A stretch of 62,592 nt of DNA from Verrucomicrobiales bacterium (GTDB taxonomy: Bacteria; Verrucomicrobiota; Verrucomicrobiia; Verrucomicrobiales; DEV007): NCBI GenBank assembly GCA_029233965.1, contig JARGOP010000015.1:1-62592 (forward strand), written 5' to 3'. Positions 1 through 8,901 of this stretch are shown here, one piece after another (within the stretch, counting starts at the first letter, position 1; each line of letters opens with the position of its first letter). A program made the position numbers and the translations under genes. The notes below the pieces were generated by a model. That model saw only the letters and a list, made by a program, of their open reading frames with translations, did no database searches and was not told the DNA's origin.

Positions 1-1
1 A

Positions 2-256
2 CTAGAGCTTTTCGTAAGTGCCTTCGTCCCGTTTTTCCAACACGGTGAAGCCTGCCTTCTTCGCGTCGGAAACCGAGAGTGGTTTTGTGATTTTAGGAGA
101 GTTGATTCCCCTGGAAATCAGCTTTTTAACCGGCCCCTTGCAAAGCGGGCACGTCTCCATGGGCGGACGCGTCACGGGCCGCCTGATTTCGAAGCCTTTG
201 CGGCAGATTCGGCAGCCGTTCTCTTCGTCAGAGGAGATGTATTCGTAGAGAGGCAT
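2..256 (-). CDS. FmdB-family zinc-ribbon protein
   Basis: This is an 84-residue protein opening with MPLYEY, the usual start of FmdB/CxxC_CxxC_SSSS putative regulatory proteins. An in-frame ATG 17 codons upstream exists, but the family's typical N-terminus fixes the start at 256. Two CxxC pairs (C15/C18 and C36/C39) form the predicted zinc ribbon. The rest is basic and lacks the serine-rich tail of many relatives. It lies downstream of rpsN on the same strand, but a strong terminator separates them. The family has been linked to formamidase/amide regulation in one organism; its role here is unknown. Family assignment is firm and function is not. Confidence 0.8.
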   Translation of the reverse strand: MPLYEYISSDEENGCRICRKGFEIRRPVTRPPMETCPLCKGPVKKLISRGINSPKITKPLSVSDAKKAGFTVLEKRDEGTYEKL

Positions 257-306
257 CTCGAAACATTCGATCCCGGGAGAGGCTTTGCAAGTAATTCTCA
301 GGGACA

Positions 307-335
307 CAAAAAAAGCGGAGCCTTGCAGCTCCGCT
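307..335 (-). terminator. Rho-independent terminator after rpsN
   Basis: A perfect 8-bp inverted repeat (314-321 with 328-335, 6-nt loop) is followed on the minus strand by seven T residues (A308-314 on the plus strand). This is a textbook intrinsic terminator for the minus-strand rpsN transcript, and it lies between rpsN and the fmdB-like gene. Confidence 0.85.
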
Positions 336-366
336 CCCGGCGATAAATCTACGCGATAACCGTAAT

Positions 367-636
367 CTACCAGCTGGACTTGGTCACGCCGGGGATCATC
401 CCGTGTGAAGCAAGCTCGCGGAAAGTGATCCGGGACATCTTGAAGCGACGAAGATACCCGCGGCGACGGCCGGTCACTTCGCAGCGATTCACGACGCGAG
501 TCGGACTGGCATCGCGGGGAAGCAGGGTGATGCCTTCATAATCACGCTCTGCTTTCAGCTTTGCACGAAGCTTCGCATACTTGTTCACAGTACGCGCTTT
601 ACGCTTGTTTCGTTCGATCCAACTCTTCTTCGCCAT
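367..636 (-). CDS. rpsN: 30S ribosomal protein S14
   Basis: This 89-residue basic protein begins [13 protein letters not shown] and ends with the conserved S14 region ([16 protein letters not shown], then [13 protein letters not shown]). It binds 16S rRNA in the head of the 30S subunit. It has a single cysteine, so it is the zinc-free long form rather than the short four-cysteine form. The frame stays open well upstream, but that extension is antisense to the next gene and unlike S14. The ATG at 636 is the obvious start. It is a lone ribosomal gene here, away from the spc operon, with its own terminator. Confidence 0.96.
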   Translation of the reverse strand: MAKKSWIERNKRKARTVNKYAKLRAKLKAERDYEGITLLPRDASPTRVVNRCEVTGRRRGYLRRFKMSRITFRELASHGMIPGVTKSSW

Positions 637-729
637 AGGGAGGGGAATGTATCCAGATCCACAACAATTCAAGCGGAAAATCAACATTCCGACTGGCAGA
701 AGTGTCGTATTTCGTGATTCTATACCTGA

Positions 730-1506
730 ATGAGACTTCTCCCTCCGATTTCCGCTTTTTTCGCCGCTTTCGTCGTCCTGGCCGTTTCCTCCGGATTTTC
801 GCAGGACGGGGGAACGGAAGAGGAGCGAGACTGGCTCGAATACTACTACCAGAATCCTTCTCCGGATCGCTTCGTCAGTGAAATGAAAGACTGGGCGGAA
901 GACGGGACGCTCGACAATGAGTATGCAAAACCGGCCCTGATTGCATTTCTCAGTCAGGTCATCCGCAACAATCGGGGCGAGATTGCCGACTGGTATGAGG
1001 CTCTCAGCGGGCTGTCCATCGAGCAAAAGCAGGTGCTTCACACGGCGATGCTTTATTCGCGCATTTCCGAGGCTGATGAAATCATGCAGAGCATTTTCGG
1101 GAAGCGCTACGACGAGCAGAAACTGGAGACCCGGAAGATTCTGGAAATGCCTTTGGATAAGGAGTCGACGATCGACATGCTGTGGGGCTTTTTTTACGCG
1201 ACGGGATCGGAACATGCGGTTCGCAGGGTGGTCCTCTCGTTCCGGTTTCTGGAGGCTCCGGAGCGGCCCGATGGAGTTGATGTTCCCGAGGGCTACCAGC
1301 CACTCTACAAGGCACTGCCGGTTTTTGCCTCCAACTCGCTCATTGCCAATGCGGAGAGGCACCCGCGCGTGAAAGAGATCCTCGAAGGGTTCCTCGAAAA
1401 CGACGATTCGCTGATTGCACCGGAGACGAACGGTGTCTATGACGTTCTCTCTGAAGTCGATCCGGATAAGTATCCTCCGGTCGACCGGGAAGGAAAGAGT
1501 GCCTGA
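730..1506 (+). CDS. Secreted hypothetical protein
   Basis: This 258-residue protein has a clear Sec signal peptide (hydrophobic stretch at about residues 5-22, then SSGFSQ). The mature part is acidic and probably alpha-helical, rich in W/Y/E near its start and with leucine-rich helices. I do not recognise a domain. It is transcribed divergently from rpsN and converges with the sugar kinase gene, only 11 bases away. It is probably periplasmic or exported. Signal peptide and codon use support a real gene; no function can be proposed. Confidence 0.75.
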   Translation: MRLLPPISAFFAAFVVLAVSSGFSQDGGTEEERDWLEYYYQNPSPDRFVSEMKDWAEDGTLDNEYAKPALIAFLSQVIRNNRGEIADWYEALSGLSIEQKQVLHTAMLYSRISEADEIMQSIFGKRYDEQKLETRKILEMPLDKESTIDMLWGFFYATGSEHAVRRVVLSFRFLEAPERPDGVDVPEGYQPLYKALPVFASNSLIANAERHPRVKEILEGFLENDDSLIAPETNGVYDVLSEVDPDKYPPVDREGKSA

Positions 1507-1517
1507 GGCGCGGGGTG

Positions 1518-2615
1518 CTATCGGACCACCCGGGCGCCGCCGCCGCCCATGACCTTTTCAACTTCCGCCTGAGACACCATCGTCGTATCGCCGGGGGTCG
1601 TCATGGCCAGGGCTCCATGCGCGGCTCCGTAGTTGACGGCTTTTTCCGGGTCGTTGTGCTCAAGAAATCCAAAAGCGAATCCGGAAGCAAAACTGTCTCC
1701 TCCTCCGACACGGTCCATGATCTCGAGTTCCGGATACTGATCCGCTTCGTAGAATTCACCTTCGTGCCAGCAGATCGCACCCCAGTCATTTACCGTTGCC
1801 GTATGCACTTCGCGGAGAGTGGTCGCGGTTGCTTTGAAGTTTGGAAACTCTTTCACGGCGGTTTCGATCATGCGCTTGAAGTTGCCTACATCGATACCGC
1901 GAATGTTTTCATCGACCCCTTCCACTTCGAATCCGAGTGAAGCCGTGAAGTCTTCTTCGTTTCCGATCATGACATCGACATACCTCGCGATCTCACGATT
2001 CACTTCCTGAGCCCTGGCCTGACCTCCGATCGCCTTCCAGAGGGATGGACGGTAGTTCAGGTCGTAGCTCACGATCGTTCCATGTTTCTGCGCTGCGCGG
2101 CAGGCTTCGATGGTCAGTTCGGCGGCGGTTTCGCTGAGGGCCGCAAAAATTCCGCCGGTGTGAAACCAGCGGGCACCATGATTTCCAAAAATGTCGTCCC
2201 AGTCGATGTCACCGGGTTTGAGCTGGCTCGCTGCGGTGTTAGCCCTGTCGGGGCAGCCGACGGCCCCGCGAATTCCGAAACCGCGTTCGGTGAAGTTCAG
2301 ACCGTTGCGGACCTCGCGGCCGATGCCGTCATAGTCTCTCCATTTCACAAAGCGCGTATCGACTCCGCCCTGGAGCATAAAGTCTTCGACGAGGCGCCCG
2401 ATTGGATTGTCGGCGAACGCGGTCACACAGGCGGTGCGAAGGCCGAAGCAGCGACGCAGTCCGCGGGTCACATTGTATTCACCACCGCCTTCCCAGGCGG
2501 AAAAGTGGCGCGCGGTGTGAATGCGACCTTCGCCTGGATCGAGGCGAAGCATCACTTCTCCCATGGAGATACAGTCGAATGCGACGTCGGAAGCGGGTTT
2601 GATAGGAAGTGCCAT
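1518..2615 (-). CDS. kdgK: PfkB-family sugar kinase, probably 2-keto-3-deoxygluconate kinase
   Basis: This is a 365-residue ribokinase/PfkB kinase. The N-terminal substrate region is [16 protein letters not shown] (about 43-58). The C-terminal PfkB signature [16 protein letters not shown] (301-316) contains catalytic Asp307. The family phosphorylates sugars or ketoacids with ATP. Overall layout and length fit KDG kinases, which feed the lower Entner-Doudoroff pathway from uronate breakdown. The gene lies 27 bases downstream of a 2-hydroxyacid dehydrogenase on the same strand, which suits a sugar-acid pathway. Family is certain. KDG as substrate is inferred, and fructose or another ketose remains possible. 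Confidence 0.8.
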   Translation of the reverse strand: MALPIKPASDVAFDCISMGEVMLRLDPGEGRIHTARHFSAWEGGGEYNVTRGLRRCFGLRTACVTAFADNPIGRLVEDFMLQGGVDTRFVKWRDYDGIGREVRNGLNFTERGFGIRGAVGCPDRANTAASQLKPGDIDWDDIFGNHGARWFHTGGIFAALSETAAELTIEACRAAQKHGTIVSYDLNYRPSLWKAIGGQARAQEVNREIARYVDVMIGNEEDFTASLGFEVEGVDENIRGIDVGNFKRMIETAVKEFPNFKATATTLREVHTATVNDWGAICWHEGEFYEADQYPELEIMDRVGGGDSFASGFAFGFLEHNDPEKAVNYGAAHGALAMTTPGDTTMVSQAEVEKVMGGGGARVVR

Positions 2616-2642
2616 GTTTTTACAGAATCGGGAGATGAGGGA

Positions 2643-3617
2643 TTAGAAACGGTTCGCCTGAATGAAGTCGCTGTCGCCGTTGAGGTAGTTGATGAGATTG
2701 TGAGTCGCCCGCAGTGCCTGGCGCTCGACGCTCTCGTAGGTCCGCGAGGCGATGTGGCTCGTGATGAGGCAGTTGGGAGCAGAGAATAATTTGTGGTCAG
2801 CTGCCGGAGGTTCCTCGTCGAGAACATCCGCGCCGTAGCCACCGAGTTTACCGCTCTCGAGGGCGGTCGCGATGCAGTCGGTCTCAACGAGTTCCCCTCG
2901 TGCGCAGTTCAGGACAATGGCCCCGTCCTGCATTTCTTCGATCTTCGCCGTGCTGATCATGCCGCGTGTATTCTCGTCGAGAAAGCAGTGCAGGCTCACG
3001 ACGTTGGCTCCGGTGAGGACTTCATCCATGGTTTCACAGCGGGTTACTCCGTGCTCAGCCGCAAATGCTTCATCAAAGTAGGGGTCGTAGGCAATTACCG
3101 ACATGCCGAAGGCTTTGGCGCGCGTCGCGACCTCTTTGCCGATGCGGCCCAGTCCGATGATTCCCATGGTGCTGCCGAGAATCTCGTGACCGACCGGCTT
3201 CTTCCAGCCCGCCTGCCACTTTCCGTTCGCGACATCGATTCCGTTTTCGTGAATCTTTTTGGTGATGCCGAGAAGAAGTCCGAACGTGTGTTCCGCCACA
3301 GTGGTGTGATTCACTCCGGGGGTGTTCAGGACGGGGATTTTCTGAGTAGTGGCAAATTCGACGTCGATCTTGTCGAGGCCGATGCCGTATTTGCTGATCA
3401 CCTTGAGGCGGGGTTGTGACTTCTCGATCACGGATTGGGTGATTGCGTCGTCGCCGCAGAGAAAGGCATCAAACTCACCCACCAGTTCCAGCATTTCAGC
3501 TTCCGGAAGAGGTCCGCGCGCCCGCACAATTTCGAATCCCTGAGATTCAAGGAGTTCGTGATGTGGACCGGGAGTGTCCTGATAACTCGTGGTGGTGAGT
3601 AAAATACGGGTTGTCAT
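2643..3617 (-). CDS. D-isomer-specific 2-hydroxyacid dehydrogenase
   Basis: This 324-residue NAD(P)-dependent dehydrogenase belongs to the D-phosphoglycerate dehydrogenase/hydroxypyruvate reductase family. The Rossmann motif GLGRIG is at 155-160. The catalytic triad is visible as Arg240 (NCARGE), Glu269 (DEEP) and His288 (SHIAS). There is no C-terminal ACT domain, so it is the short form. It is followed by the KdgK-like gene, which suggests reduction of a keto acid (2-ketogluconate, hydroxypyruvate or glyoxylate type) in sugar-acid metabolism rather than serine synthesis. The exact substrate cannot be read from the sequence. Confidence 0.85.
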   Translation of the reverse strand: MTTRILLTTTSYQDTPGPHHELLESQGFEIVRARGPLPEAEMLELVGEFDAFLCGDDAITQSVIEKSQPRLKVISKYGIGLDKIDVEFATTQKIPVLNTPGVNHTTVAEHTFGLLLGITKKIHENGIDVANGKWQAGWKKPVGHEILGSTMGIIGLGRIGKEVATRAKAFGMSVIAYDPYFDEAFAAEHGVTRCETMDEVLTGANVVSLHCFLDENTRGMISTAKIEEMQDGAIVLNCARGELVETDCIATALESGKLGGYGADVLDEEPPAADHKLFSAPNCLITSHIASRTYESVERQALRATHNLINYLNGDSDFIQANRF

Positions 3618-3693
3618 AAGCTAAGCCAACGATTAGCGAGATGAGAATGCGAGGCAATCTACAAATTGCGCAGCGAAGCGACGAATTACGCAA

Positions 3694-3963
3694 ATGACGG
3701 ATTCTGCTCCCACGGGCGAACAGCGCGACCACGGCCCCCAGCCGATTGATACCCTCATGGAGACATTGGGCCTGGCAAATCACGAGCTGGTGGCAGCAAG
3801 CACAGAGCAACTGACCCACAAGCAGGTTCAGAAAGCGCGGAAAGGGCGACGCGTCACCCGCAACATTCAGACGAAGATCAAGAATGCCCTTGAGCGTCTT
3901 CTCTCTGATCGGGGCGAGGAGCGCCGCTTTGCGTTAGACGAGCTTTTCAACTACGTTTCCTGA
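3694..3963 (+). CDS. Small conserved-looking hypothetical protein, possible DNA-binding
   Basis: This is an 89-residue protein with a helical core around residues 17-70. The pattern LGLANHELVAASTEQLTHKQ followed by a basic KARKGRRVT stretch resembles a helix-turn-helix followed by a basic wing, but I cannot assign a family. It ends 3 bases before the Rrf2 regulator start and is very likely co-transcribed with it. It diverges from the dehydrogenase gene across a 76-base gap. A transcriptional accessory role is an inference only. Confidence 0.65.
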   Translation: MTDSAPTGEQRDHGPQPIDTLMETLGLANHELVAASTEQLTHKQVQKARKGRRVTRNIQTKIKNALERLLSDRGEERRFALDELFNYVS

Positions 3964-3966
3964 TCC

Positions 3967-4395
3967 ATGCAGATTTCCCGAAAAGCCGACTATGCGGTGC
4001 GAGCGATGACGATTCTCGCGGGACTTCCGCCTGATCGAACGATGCAGGCCCAGGAAATGGCGGAAGCGGGAAAGATCCCGATCAAGTTTCTCGAGCAGAT
4101 TCTTCTCGTCCTGAAAAAATCGGGAATGCTGCGGAGCAAGCGCGGGGTCGGGGGAGGGTATCGATTGAACCGGGAAAGCCGACTCATCAGTCTCGCCGAG
4201 ATCATTGAGACAGTCGATGGCGAACTCGTTCACCTGGTGGATCGGGACGACTTTCCATCCTTCGACGGTTCTGCGGGTATCATTCACTACCTGGGTAGCG
4301 CCGAAGAAGGTCTCAACAAGGCCCTTCGAAAGACGACTCTCGAAGATGTCGCCGGTCATGACGCCGGTGATTCCATGGTCGGCTACGGGATTTGA
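3967..4395 (+). CDS. Rrf2-family transcriptional regulator
   Basis: This 142-residue protein opens with MQISRKADYAVRAM, the Rrf2 N-terminal helix. A winged helix follows, with recognition helix about 38-52 and wing LRSKRGVGGGYRL about 56-68. IscR/NsrR-type members bind an Fe-S cluster through three cysteines near residues 90-105. This protein has no cysteine at all, so it should sense something else or act as a cluster-free repressor. It is the second gene of a three-gene operon and is followed directly by the kinase gene, making self-regulation of that operon the simplest idea. Confidence 0.88.
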   Translation: MQISRKADYAVRAMTILAGLPPDRTMQAQEMAEAGKIPIKFLEQILLVLKKSGMLRSKRGVGGGYRLNRESRLISLAEIIETVDGELVHLVDRDDFPSFDGSAGIIHYLGSAEEGLNKALRKTTLEDVAGHDAGDSMVGYGI

Positions 4396-4418
4396 CACCT
4401 CCCTTATGCTCTCTTCCT

Positions 4419-5528
4419 ATGATTGCTGAATCGATTGCCACCCAGTTTGATGTTCCCGGTCGTCTCGTCGCACTACAGCCGATTGGAGCGGGCAACGTGA
4501 ATGACACCTACCGGGTCATCCTGAGGACGACATTTTCCGAGGAGCAATACATTCTCCAGCGAATCAACCGCAAGGTGTTCAAAGATCCCGCAGCCGTGAT
4601 GTCGAACATGAAAGTGGTCACGGATCATGCGCACCGTCGGATTGAAGAGGAGGCCGGGGAAGCAGATCGCATCTGGCAACTGCCCCGGGTCATCCCGACC
4701 AAAGGGGGCGGGGATTATGTGGTGGATGAAAACGGGGAATACTGGAGAGCACTTTCGCTGATCGCGAGCACGACGAGTTACGAGAAGGTCAGTGTGCCTG
4801 AGCATGCGCTTGAAGCCGGCCGCGTTCTCGGCCATTTCCAGCGGATCATTTCTGATTTTCCGATTGATGAACTGGAGGATACACTGCCGGGGTTTCACAT
4901 TGCTCCCGCCTACCTGGGGCAGTATGACGAAGTGTTGAAATCGGACGGAGCAAAACAGCGTCTCTCGGCTTCCTCCGAAGCGACCCGCCTGAGCCGCTTT
5001 GTCGAGGGGCGGCGCGATTTTGTGGGAATTCTGGAAACGGCACTCTCCGCAGGCGAGCTCCAGTTGCGCCCCATTCATGGGGATCCGAAAATTACGAATG
5101 TGATGATCGATAAGCTGACAGGCAAAGGTACCTGCATTGTCGATCTTGATACCGTGAAGCCCGGGCTGATTCACTACGATTTCGGCGACGCGGTGCGGAG
5201 TGGTTGCAATCCGGCGGGCGAGGAAACGAGTGATCTAGAAGAGGTCTTCCTCGATCTGGATCTCTTTGAGGCGTTGGTGAAAGGATACCTCGCCGAAGCG
5301 AAAGGGTTCCTCACGGAGTCGGATCGCCAGTATCTGTTTGATTCGGTGCGCTTGATCACCCTGGAGTTGGGGCTGCGTTTTTTCGCCGACTATCTTGCCG
5401 GTGACGTCTATTTCAAAACGAGCTACGAGGGGCAAAATCTCAATCGGGCCCGGGTCCAGCTCGCCCTGTGTGAAAGCATTGAGGCGAGAGAGGGAAAAAT
5501 GCGTGCGATTCTCGATAGGCACTGCTGA
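4419..5528 (+). CDS. APH-fold kinase resembling N-acetylhexosamine 1-kinase
   Basis: This 369-residue phosphotransferase has an aminoglycoside-kinase-like fold. The glycine-rich loop is around residues 21-30. The catalytic loop HGDPKITN is at 220-227 and the metal-binding segment DLDTVKPGLIHYDFGDAVR at 242-260. The DLDTV...YDFGDA pattern closely matches NahK-type N-acetylhexosamine 1-kinases, which make GlcNAc/GalNAc-1-phosphate for salvage. An upstream TTG at 4392 overlaps the Rrf2 stop, but the ATG at 4419 gives a more natural N-terminus. Located after an Rrf2 regulator, it may serve amino-sugar use from glycans. The fold is certain and the sugar substrate is inferred. Confidence 0.82.
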   Translation: MIAESIATQFDVPGRLVALQPIGAGNVNDTYRVILRTTFSEEQYILQRINRKVFKDPAAVMSNMKVVTDHAHRRIEEEAGEADRIWQLPRVIPTKGGGDYVVDENGEYWRALSLIASTTSYEKVSVPEHALEAGRVLGHFQRIISDFPIDELEDTLPGFHIAPAYLGQYDEVLKSDGAKQRLSASSEATRLSRFVEGRRDFVGILETALSAGELQLRPIHGDPKITNVMIDKLTGKGTCIVDLDTVKPGLIHYDFGDAVRSGCNPAGEETSDLEEVFLDLDLFEALVKGYLAEAKGFLTESDRQYLFDSVRLITLELGLRFFADYLAGDVYFKTSYEGQNLNRARVQLALCESIEAREGKMRAILDRHC

Positions 5529-5578
5529 AACCCGGTGTCAAAAATCGAGGGAGAAACGCAGAAAGGCGGGCCCGCGCA

Positions 5579-5743
5579 TCAATAGCCGAAATACTCGCGG
5601 TTAACCCGCTGCCCGTAGTAGACTCCGAACACGCTCGCAACGGTGCTGATGACGAGAGCGGGCATGAATCCGAAGAATTCGCCCACCCACCAGCCGATCG
5701 CACCGGCGACACAAGACATGCCAAGAACGAAAATCGCAGCCAT
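5579..5743 (-). CDS. 54-residue membrane protein
   Basis: A short frame on the minus strand reads MAAIFVLGMSCVAGAIGWW at the N-terminus and ends VNREYFGY. Two hydrophobic helices (about 2-20 and 26-43) with a short GEFFGF turn predict a hairpin inner-membrane protein with a polar Gln-Arg-Asn-Arg tail. It fills the otherwise empty space between the kinase and the secreted hydrolase. Glycine-rich helix packing and clean amphipathic ends suggest a real gene. I do not recognise a family. Confidence 0.6.
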   Translation of the reverse strand: MAAIFVLGMSCVAGAIGWWVGEFFGFMPALVISTVASVFGVYYGQRVNREYFGY

Positions 5744-5815
5744 AGATGAATTATTGTAAATATGGAAATTATATAACGCAAGTCCGCTACGTGAAAGGAC
5801 TATTATTGACCGCGA

Positions 5816-7855
5816 TCAGGGGAGCGCTTTGACCTGCCATTGCTCGTCGAAAAATCCGGCGGCAACGACTTTCCCCGGGAATCGGGTTCCCGGAGGCTCC
5901 CGGAGATCGATCACCGCCCAGTCGGGAAGCTTCGGTGTCTGCCTTGCATTGTTGAGGTAGGCATATTCCCGATAGGTGAAGCCACTGTTGAAAACCACGT
6001 ATCGTTCCGGGTTGAGCGGGTTCGGATAAATGAGGATCAGGGAATGGTGTTTCGCCGCAAAGCGTTCATCTCCGACAATAATCGTGTCGGAATCCCAGCT
6101 CATCGGCATTTCCTTGAGGACCTGCTGCATCAGGGGCTGGCTCGACGGATCACCCCAGAGCACGAGATGGTGTGCCGCGATGTCTTCGTCCGTGACTTCA
6201 GATGCCGGTTTCGTGCGTGCGTCGCCCCGGAACTGCTTCCGCCAATGCACAAGCGCCCGTTCCCGCTCTGAGTGCGTCCACTCTCCCGGCAAATCGTATT
6301 GCGGCTTTCCGGTGGGGGAAACCATGAGGAAACTGTCGGTAAAGGCATCATCGACCGGTCCCTGAAGGCCGGGTTTCTTCTTCGGTTGTGGTTTGCGGTC
6401 GTCAGAATAGACCGGATGCAGTTTAAGCGACCACTGTTCATCTAAATTGACAAATCCTGCCCGCCACGAGCGGTCGGAGCGAACTTTCCCGGGACGAAGG
6501 ACCTCATCATTGATCCGGAGAACCGGCTGCGTCATGGGATCGATCCAGCATTCGCCGGGTCCGAAATCGAGAGAAAACGCCGTGATCCCTTCGGTCGTGA
6601 TCGTGATTTCGCTATCACCGGTGCGCCGGGCTTCGATTCGGGACCGTTCCCAATGCTCCTCAAGCCCGTCGATTTGAATCCAGTGATGCCGATGATATCG
6701 CAGTGTGTATGTCGTGAAGCGCAGTTGTTCCGGAACCGTCGTGGGCGTGGCCGACACGATGGAAGCGAGTCGGGATTCGATCGTGCCGAGGGTGTCCGGG
6801 TGAAATTGATGTTCCGTTTCCGGACCGACGAAATGAACGAGGTCGAGTCCGACTTCACGGCCCGCTGAAACCATCATGTCTGCAGCCTGCTTCTGGCGAT
6901 CCAACTCTCCGGAATAGGCAATCGTCGGGACTTGAGAAAGATTTTCGACCCATTCGGTCGCGTCATACCATCGCCAGAGCTTCTTTTCCCACCACGCAGG
7001 GTTGAGGGTTTCCCCCTGGAAGGTTTTCAGAAAATCGGGTGTTTCCGAAAAACCGGCCCCGGGCTGAGCGGCCGCCCATTTTCCCGGAAAGTGAACCGCG
7101 AACTGCCAGCAGGAGGCCCCTCCCATGGAGAAGCCCCGCGAGAGAATCCGGTTTTCGTCGATTCTGTAATCCTTCCCGGCATGTTCCAGCGCTTCGAGTA
7201 CATCGGTCTCCCCGGCAAAGCGATTCGCGTTTGAGTAGCGGCCATAGGGATGCAGCACGATGGTATGGGGCGGTGAAATCTTTCCCCCCTTGCCGGTGCG
7301 ACGTTGTTGAAGAAAGGCTACCTCGCTCAGCGTTTCGCCCCGCCCGTGGAACCAGAGATCGAGGCGGATAGGGGACGGATGCGCGAAATCATAGGTCGAA
7401 GGAATCTCGAGGCCGTAAGGCTGCACCGAGCCGTCGATGCGGGAGAGAAAGCCGCGGATCACCGGACCGGACTCCTCCAGCCAGGGCGTTTCGCCCCGAT
7501 TGAGTTGATCGGCCCGTTCCATCCCGAGCTTCAGATGGTCGAGCGCGAAATGAATCTCAGCCGGTTTGAAAAACTCATCATGTCTCAGCGCATCCCGCAC
7601 CGCTTTGTGGAAAACTTCCACATCGGGAAGGTAGGAGAGAAGGGCGGGGGAGAGTGATTCATTGGCGCGGATTGTCTCGATCTTTCCTTGCAGGGTATCG
7701 AGGCCGGCCTGGATCTCCGCCCGTTGCTCCGGTGTCACTTCAATTCCCGGGGGCGGAACCTGGCGGACTGTTTTCGGATCGTTGTCCTCCGGACCGTCCG
7801 CGAGAGCAGAGGAGAGGAAAAGCGATAACAGGATGAGAACCGGGACATGGCGCAT
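5816..7855 (-). CDS. Secreted alpha/beta hydrolase with C-terminal extension
   Basis: This is a 679-residue exported protein with a signal peptide (about 1-19). An N-terminal helical region (about 40-130) precedes an alpha/beta-hydrolase domain (about 150-370). The nucleophile elbow GFSMGG places Ser243; Asp319 (GELDRQ) and His349 or His352 (TEHQFHP) plausibly complete the triad, as in prolyl-oligopeptidase and esterase families. The last 300 residues look beta-rich and hold a second conserved-looking block (about 540-679) without an obvious known domain. It probably acts in the periplasm or outside as an esterase or peptidase, perhaps deacylating polysaccharides. Substrate is unknown. Confidence 0.78.
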   Translation of the reverse strand: MRHVPVLILLSLFLSSALADGPEDNDPKTVRQVPPPGIEVTPEQRAEIQAGLDTLQGKIETIRANESLSPALLSYLPDVEVFHKAVRDALRHDEFFKPAEIHFALDHLKLGMERADQLNRGETPWLEESGPVIRGFLSRIDGSVQPYGLEIPSTYDFAHPSPIRLDLWFHGRGETLSEVAFLQQRRTGKGGKISPPHTIVLHPYGRYSNANRFAGETDVLEALEHAGKDYRIDENRILSRGFSMGGASCWQFAVHFPGKWAAAQPGAGFSETPDFLKTFQGETLNPAWWEKKLWRWYDATEWVENLSQVPTIAYSGELDRQKQAADMMVSAGREVGLDLVHFVGPETEHQFHPDTLGTIESRLASIVSATPTTVPEQLRFTTYTLRYHRHHWIQIDGLEEHWERSRIEARRTGDSEITITTEGITAFSLDFGPGECWIDPMTQPVLRINDEVLRPGKVRSDRSWRAGFVNLDEQWSLKLHPVYSDDRKPQPKKKPGLQGPVDDAFTDSFLMVSPTGKPQYDLPGEWTHSERERALVHWRKQFRGDARTKPASEVTDEDIAAHHLVLWGDPSSQPLMQQVLKEMPMSWDSDTIIVGDERFAAKHHSLILIYPNPLNPERYVVFNSGFTYREYAYLNNARQTPKLPDWAVIDLREPPGTRFPGKVVAAGFFDEQWQVKALP

Positions 7856-7988
7856 CGGGGAATATTGCCGGAGTCGGCCCGTGTGGCCAGCCCGAAATAT
7901 CTCCCTCTGTTTGAACGGGATATGAGTGACAGATTTGCCACGATTTTCGAGATACCGAAAGGGATAGGTTGAGGCACTGTCCTCTTCG

Positions 7989-8621
7989 ATGAACGTGGAT
8001 TTAGTCTGGAAAGCCCTCCTGCTTGGAGTGCTGAATGCAGCTCCGATTGGTCCGGTCGGGTTGATGTGCCTTCGAAAGAATGTCGAAGGTCAACGCCTCC
8101 CCGGGATCCTTGCAGCGATGGGAATGGCGTTCGCCTATGCGATCGTTTCTTTCTGTGTGCTTTTTGGTTTGAATGGAATCGGTCAGTGGCTGAATGACTA
8201 TCGAGTAATCTGCCAGTTGGTTGCCGGGATTTGTCTATTGGTCATGGGGTGGCAGGGACTCAGAAAAGCGGCGGCTCCACTGCCTCGAACGCTCTGTCCG
8301 AAAAAGCTGGCGGGGGATTTCACGCAGAGTTTTGCGATGACGCTGTTGAATCCGGTTCCCTTTGCGACATTCGCGTTCATCCTCACGAGTTTCCATATCG
8401 TTCGAGGGAAGCTTGATCTGGCCGCCGACCTGATTTTCTCCGTCCTCGTTTTTAGCGGGACGATGCTCTTCTGGGTCAGCGCGAACCAGATCCTTCACGG
8501 GGTGAAAAAGCGGAGAGGGGAGCGGACCTTTCGACTCGTGAACCGGGGAAGTTCCGTCGCCCTCATGATTTTCGGGGCTTTGATTCTTGTAAAAGGAGCA
8601 CTCGAGCAAAGCCGACTGTGA
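7989..8621 (+). CDS. LysE/RhtB-family exporter
   Basis: This 210-residue inner-membrane protein has about six hydrophobic segments. The N-terminal motif NAAPIGPVGLMCLRKN (about 16-31) is the LysE-family signature. The family exports amino acids such as lysine, arginine, homoserine or threonine. The second conserved block QSFAMTLLNPVPFATF matches the usual position-120 motif. The gene stands alone and diverges from the hydrolase gene. Which solute it exports cannot be told from the sequence. Confidence 0.85.
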   Translation: MNVDLVWKALLLGVLNAAPIGPVGLMCLRKNVEGQRLPGILAAMGMAFAYAIVSFCVLFGLNGIGQWLNDYRVICQLVAGICLLVMGWQGLRKAAAPLPRTLCPKKLAGDFTQSFAMTLLNPVPFATFAFILTSFHIVRGKLDLAADLIFSVLVFSGTMLFWVSANQILHGVKKRRGERTFRLVNRGSSVALMIFGALILVKGALEQSRL

Positions 8622-8625
8622 CCAA

Positions 8626-8823
8626 TCAGCCCTGCTTCTGACGTTTGAGGAAGTCTTTTTTCCACTCGGTCCGGCAATTCAAAACCCAGTCGACGAGGGC
8701 GGTTTCGAGGCCGACGTCAGAACCTGCCTGCTCGCTGAGAAGCCACTTGTGCCTCATGACTTCGTCGCGCTCCGCAAGAAATTCCTGATAAAGCGACGGG
8801 CTGGAGGGGCTTGATTCGGACAT
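8626..8823 (-). CDS. Small conserved-looking hypothetical protein
   Basis: This is a 65-residue acidic protein without signal or membrane segments. The core reads HKWLLSEQAGSDVGLETA followed by DWVLNCRTEWKK. A pattern of Trp-Leu-Ser-Glu-x-Ala-Gly-x-Asp-Val-Gly is familiar from small cytoplasmic proteins of many bacteria and from the C-terminus of DUF4032 proteins, but I cannot name its role. It converges with the LysE gene 4 bases away. Confidence 0.65.
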   Translation of the reverse strand: MSESSPSSPSLYQEFLAERDEVMRHKWLLSEQAGSDVGLETALVDWVLNCRTEWKKDFLKRQKQG

Positions 8824-8901
8824 GTAAGCGTGGCGTGAATGCCTACCCCAATCTGAATCGGAAAATTCGCTTTTTCAACTGCTCGTGACGTAAACTGCCA
8901 C

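Noticed and set aside
637-1362. Upstream extension of the rpsN frame
   Set aside because: The frame is open but unlike S14 and antisense to the secreted protein gene; S14 starts at 636.
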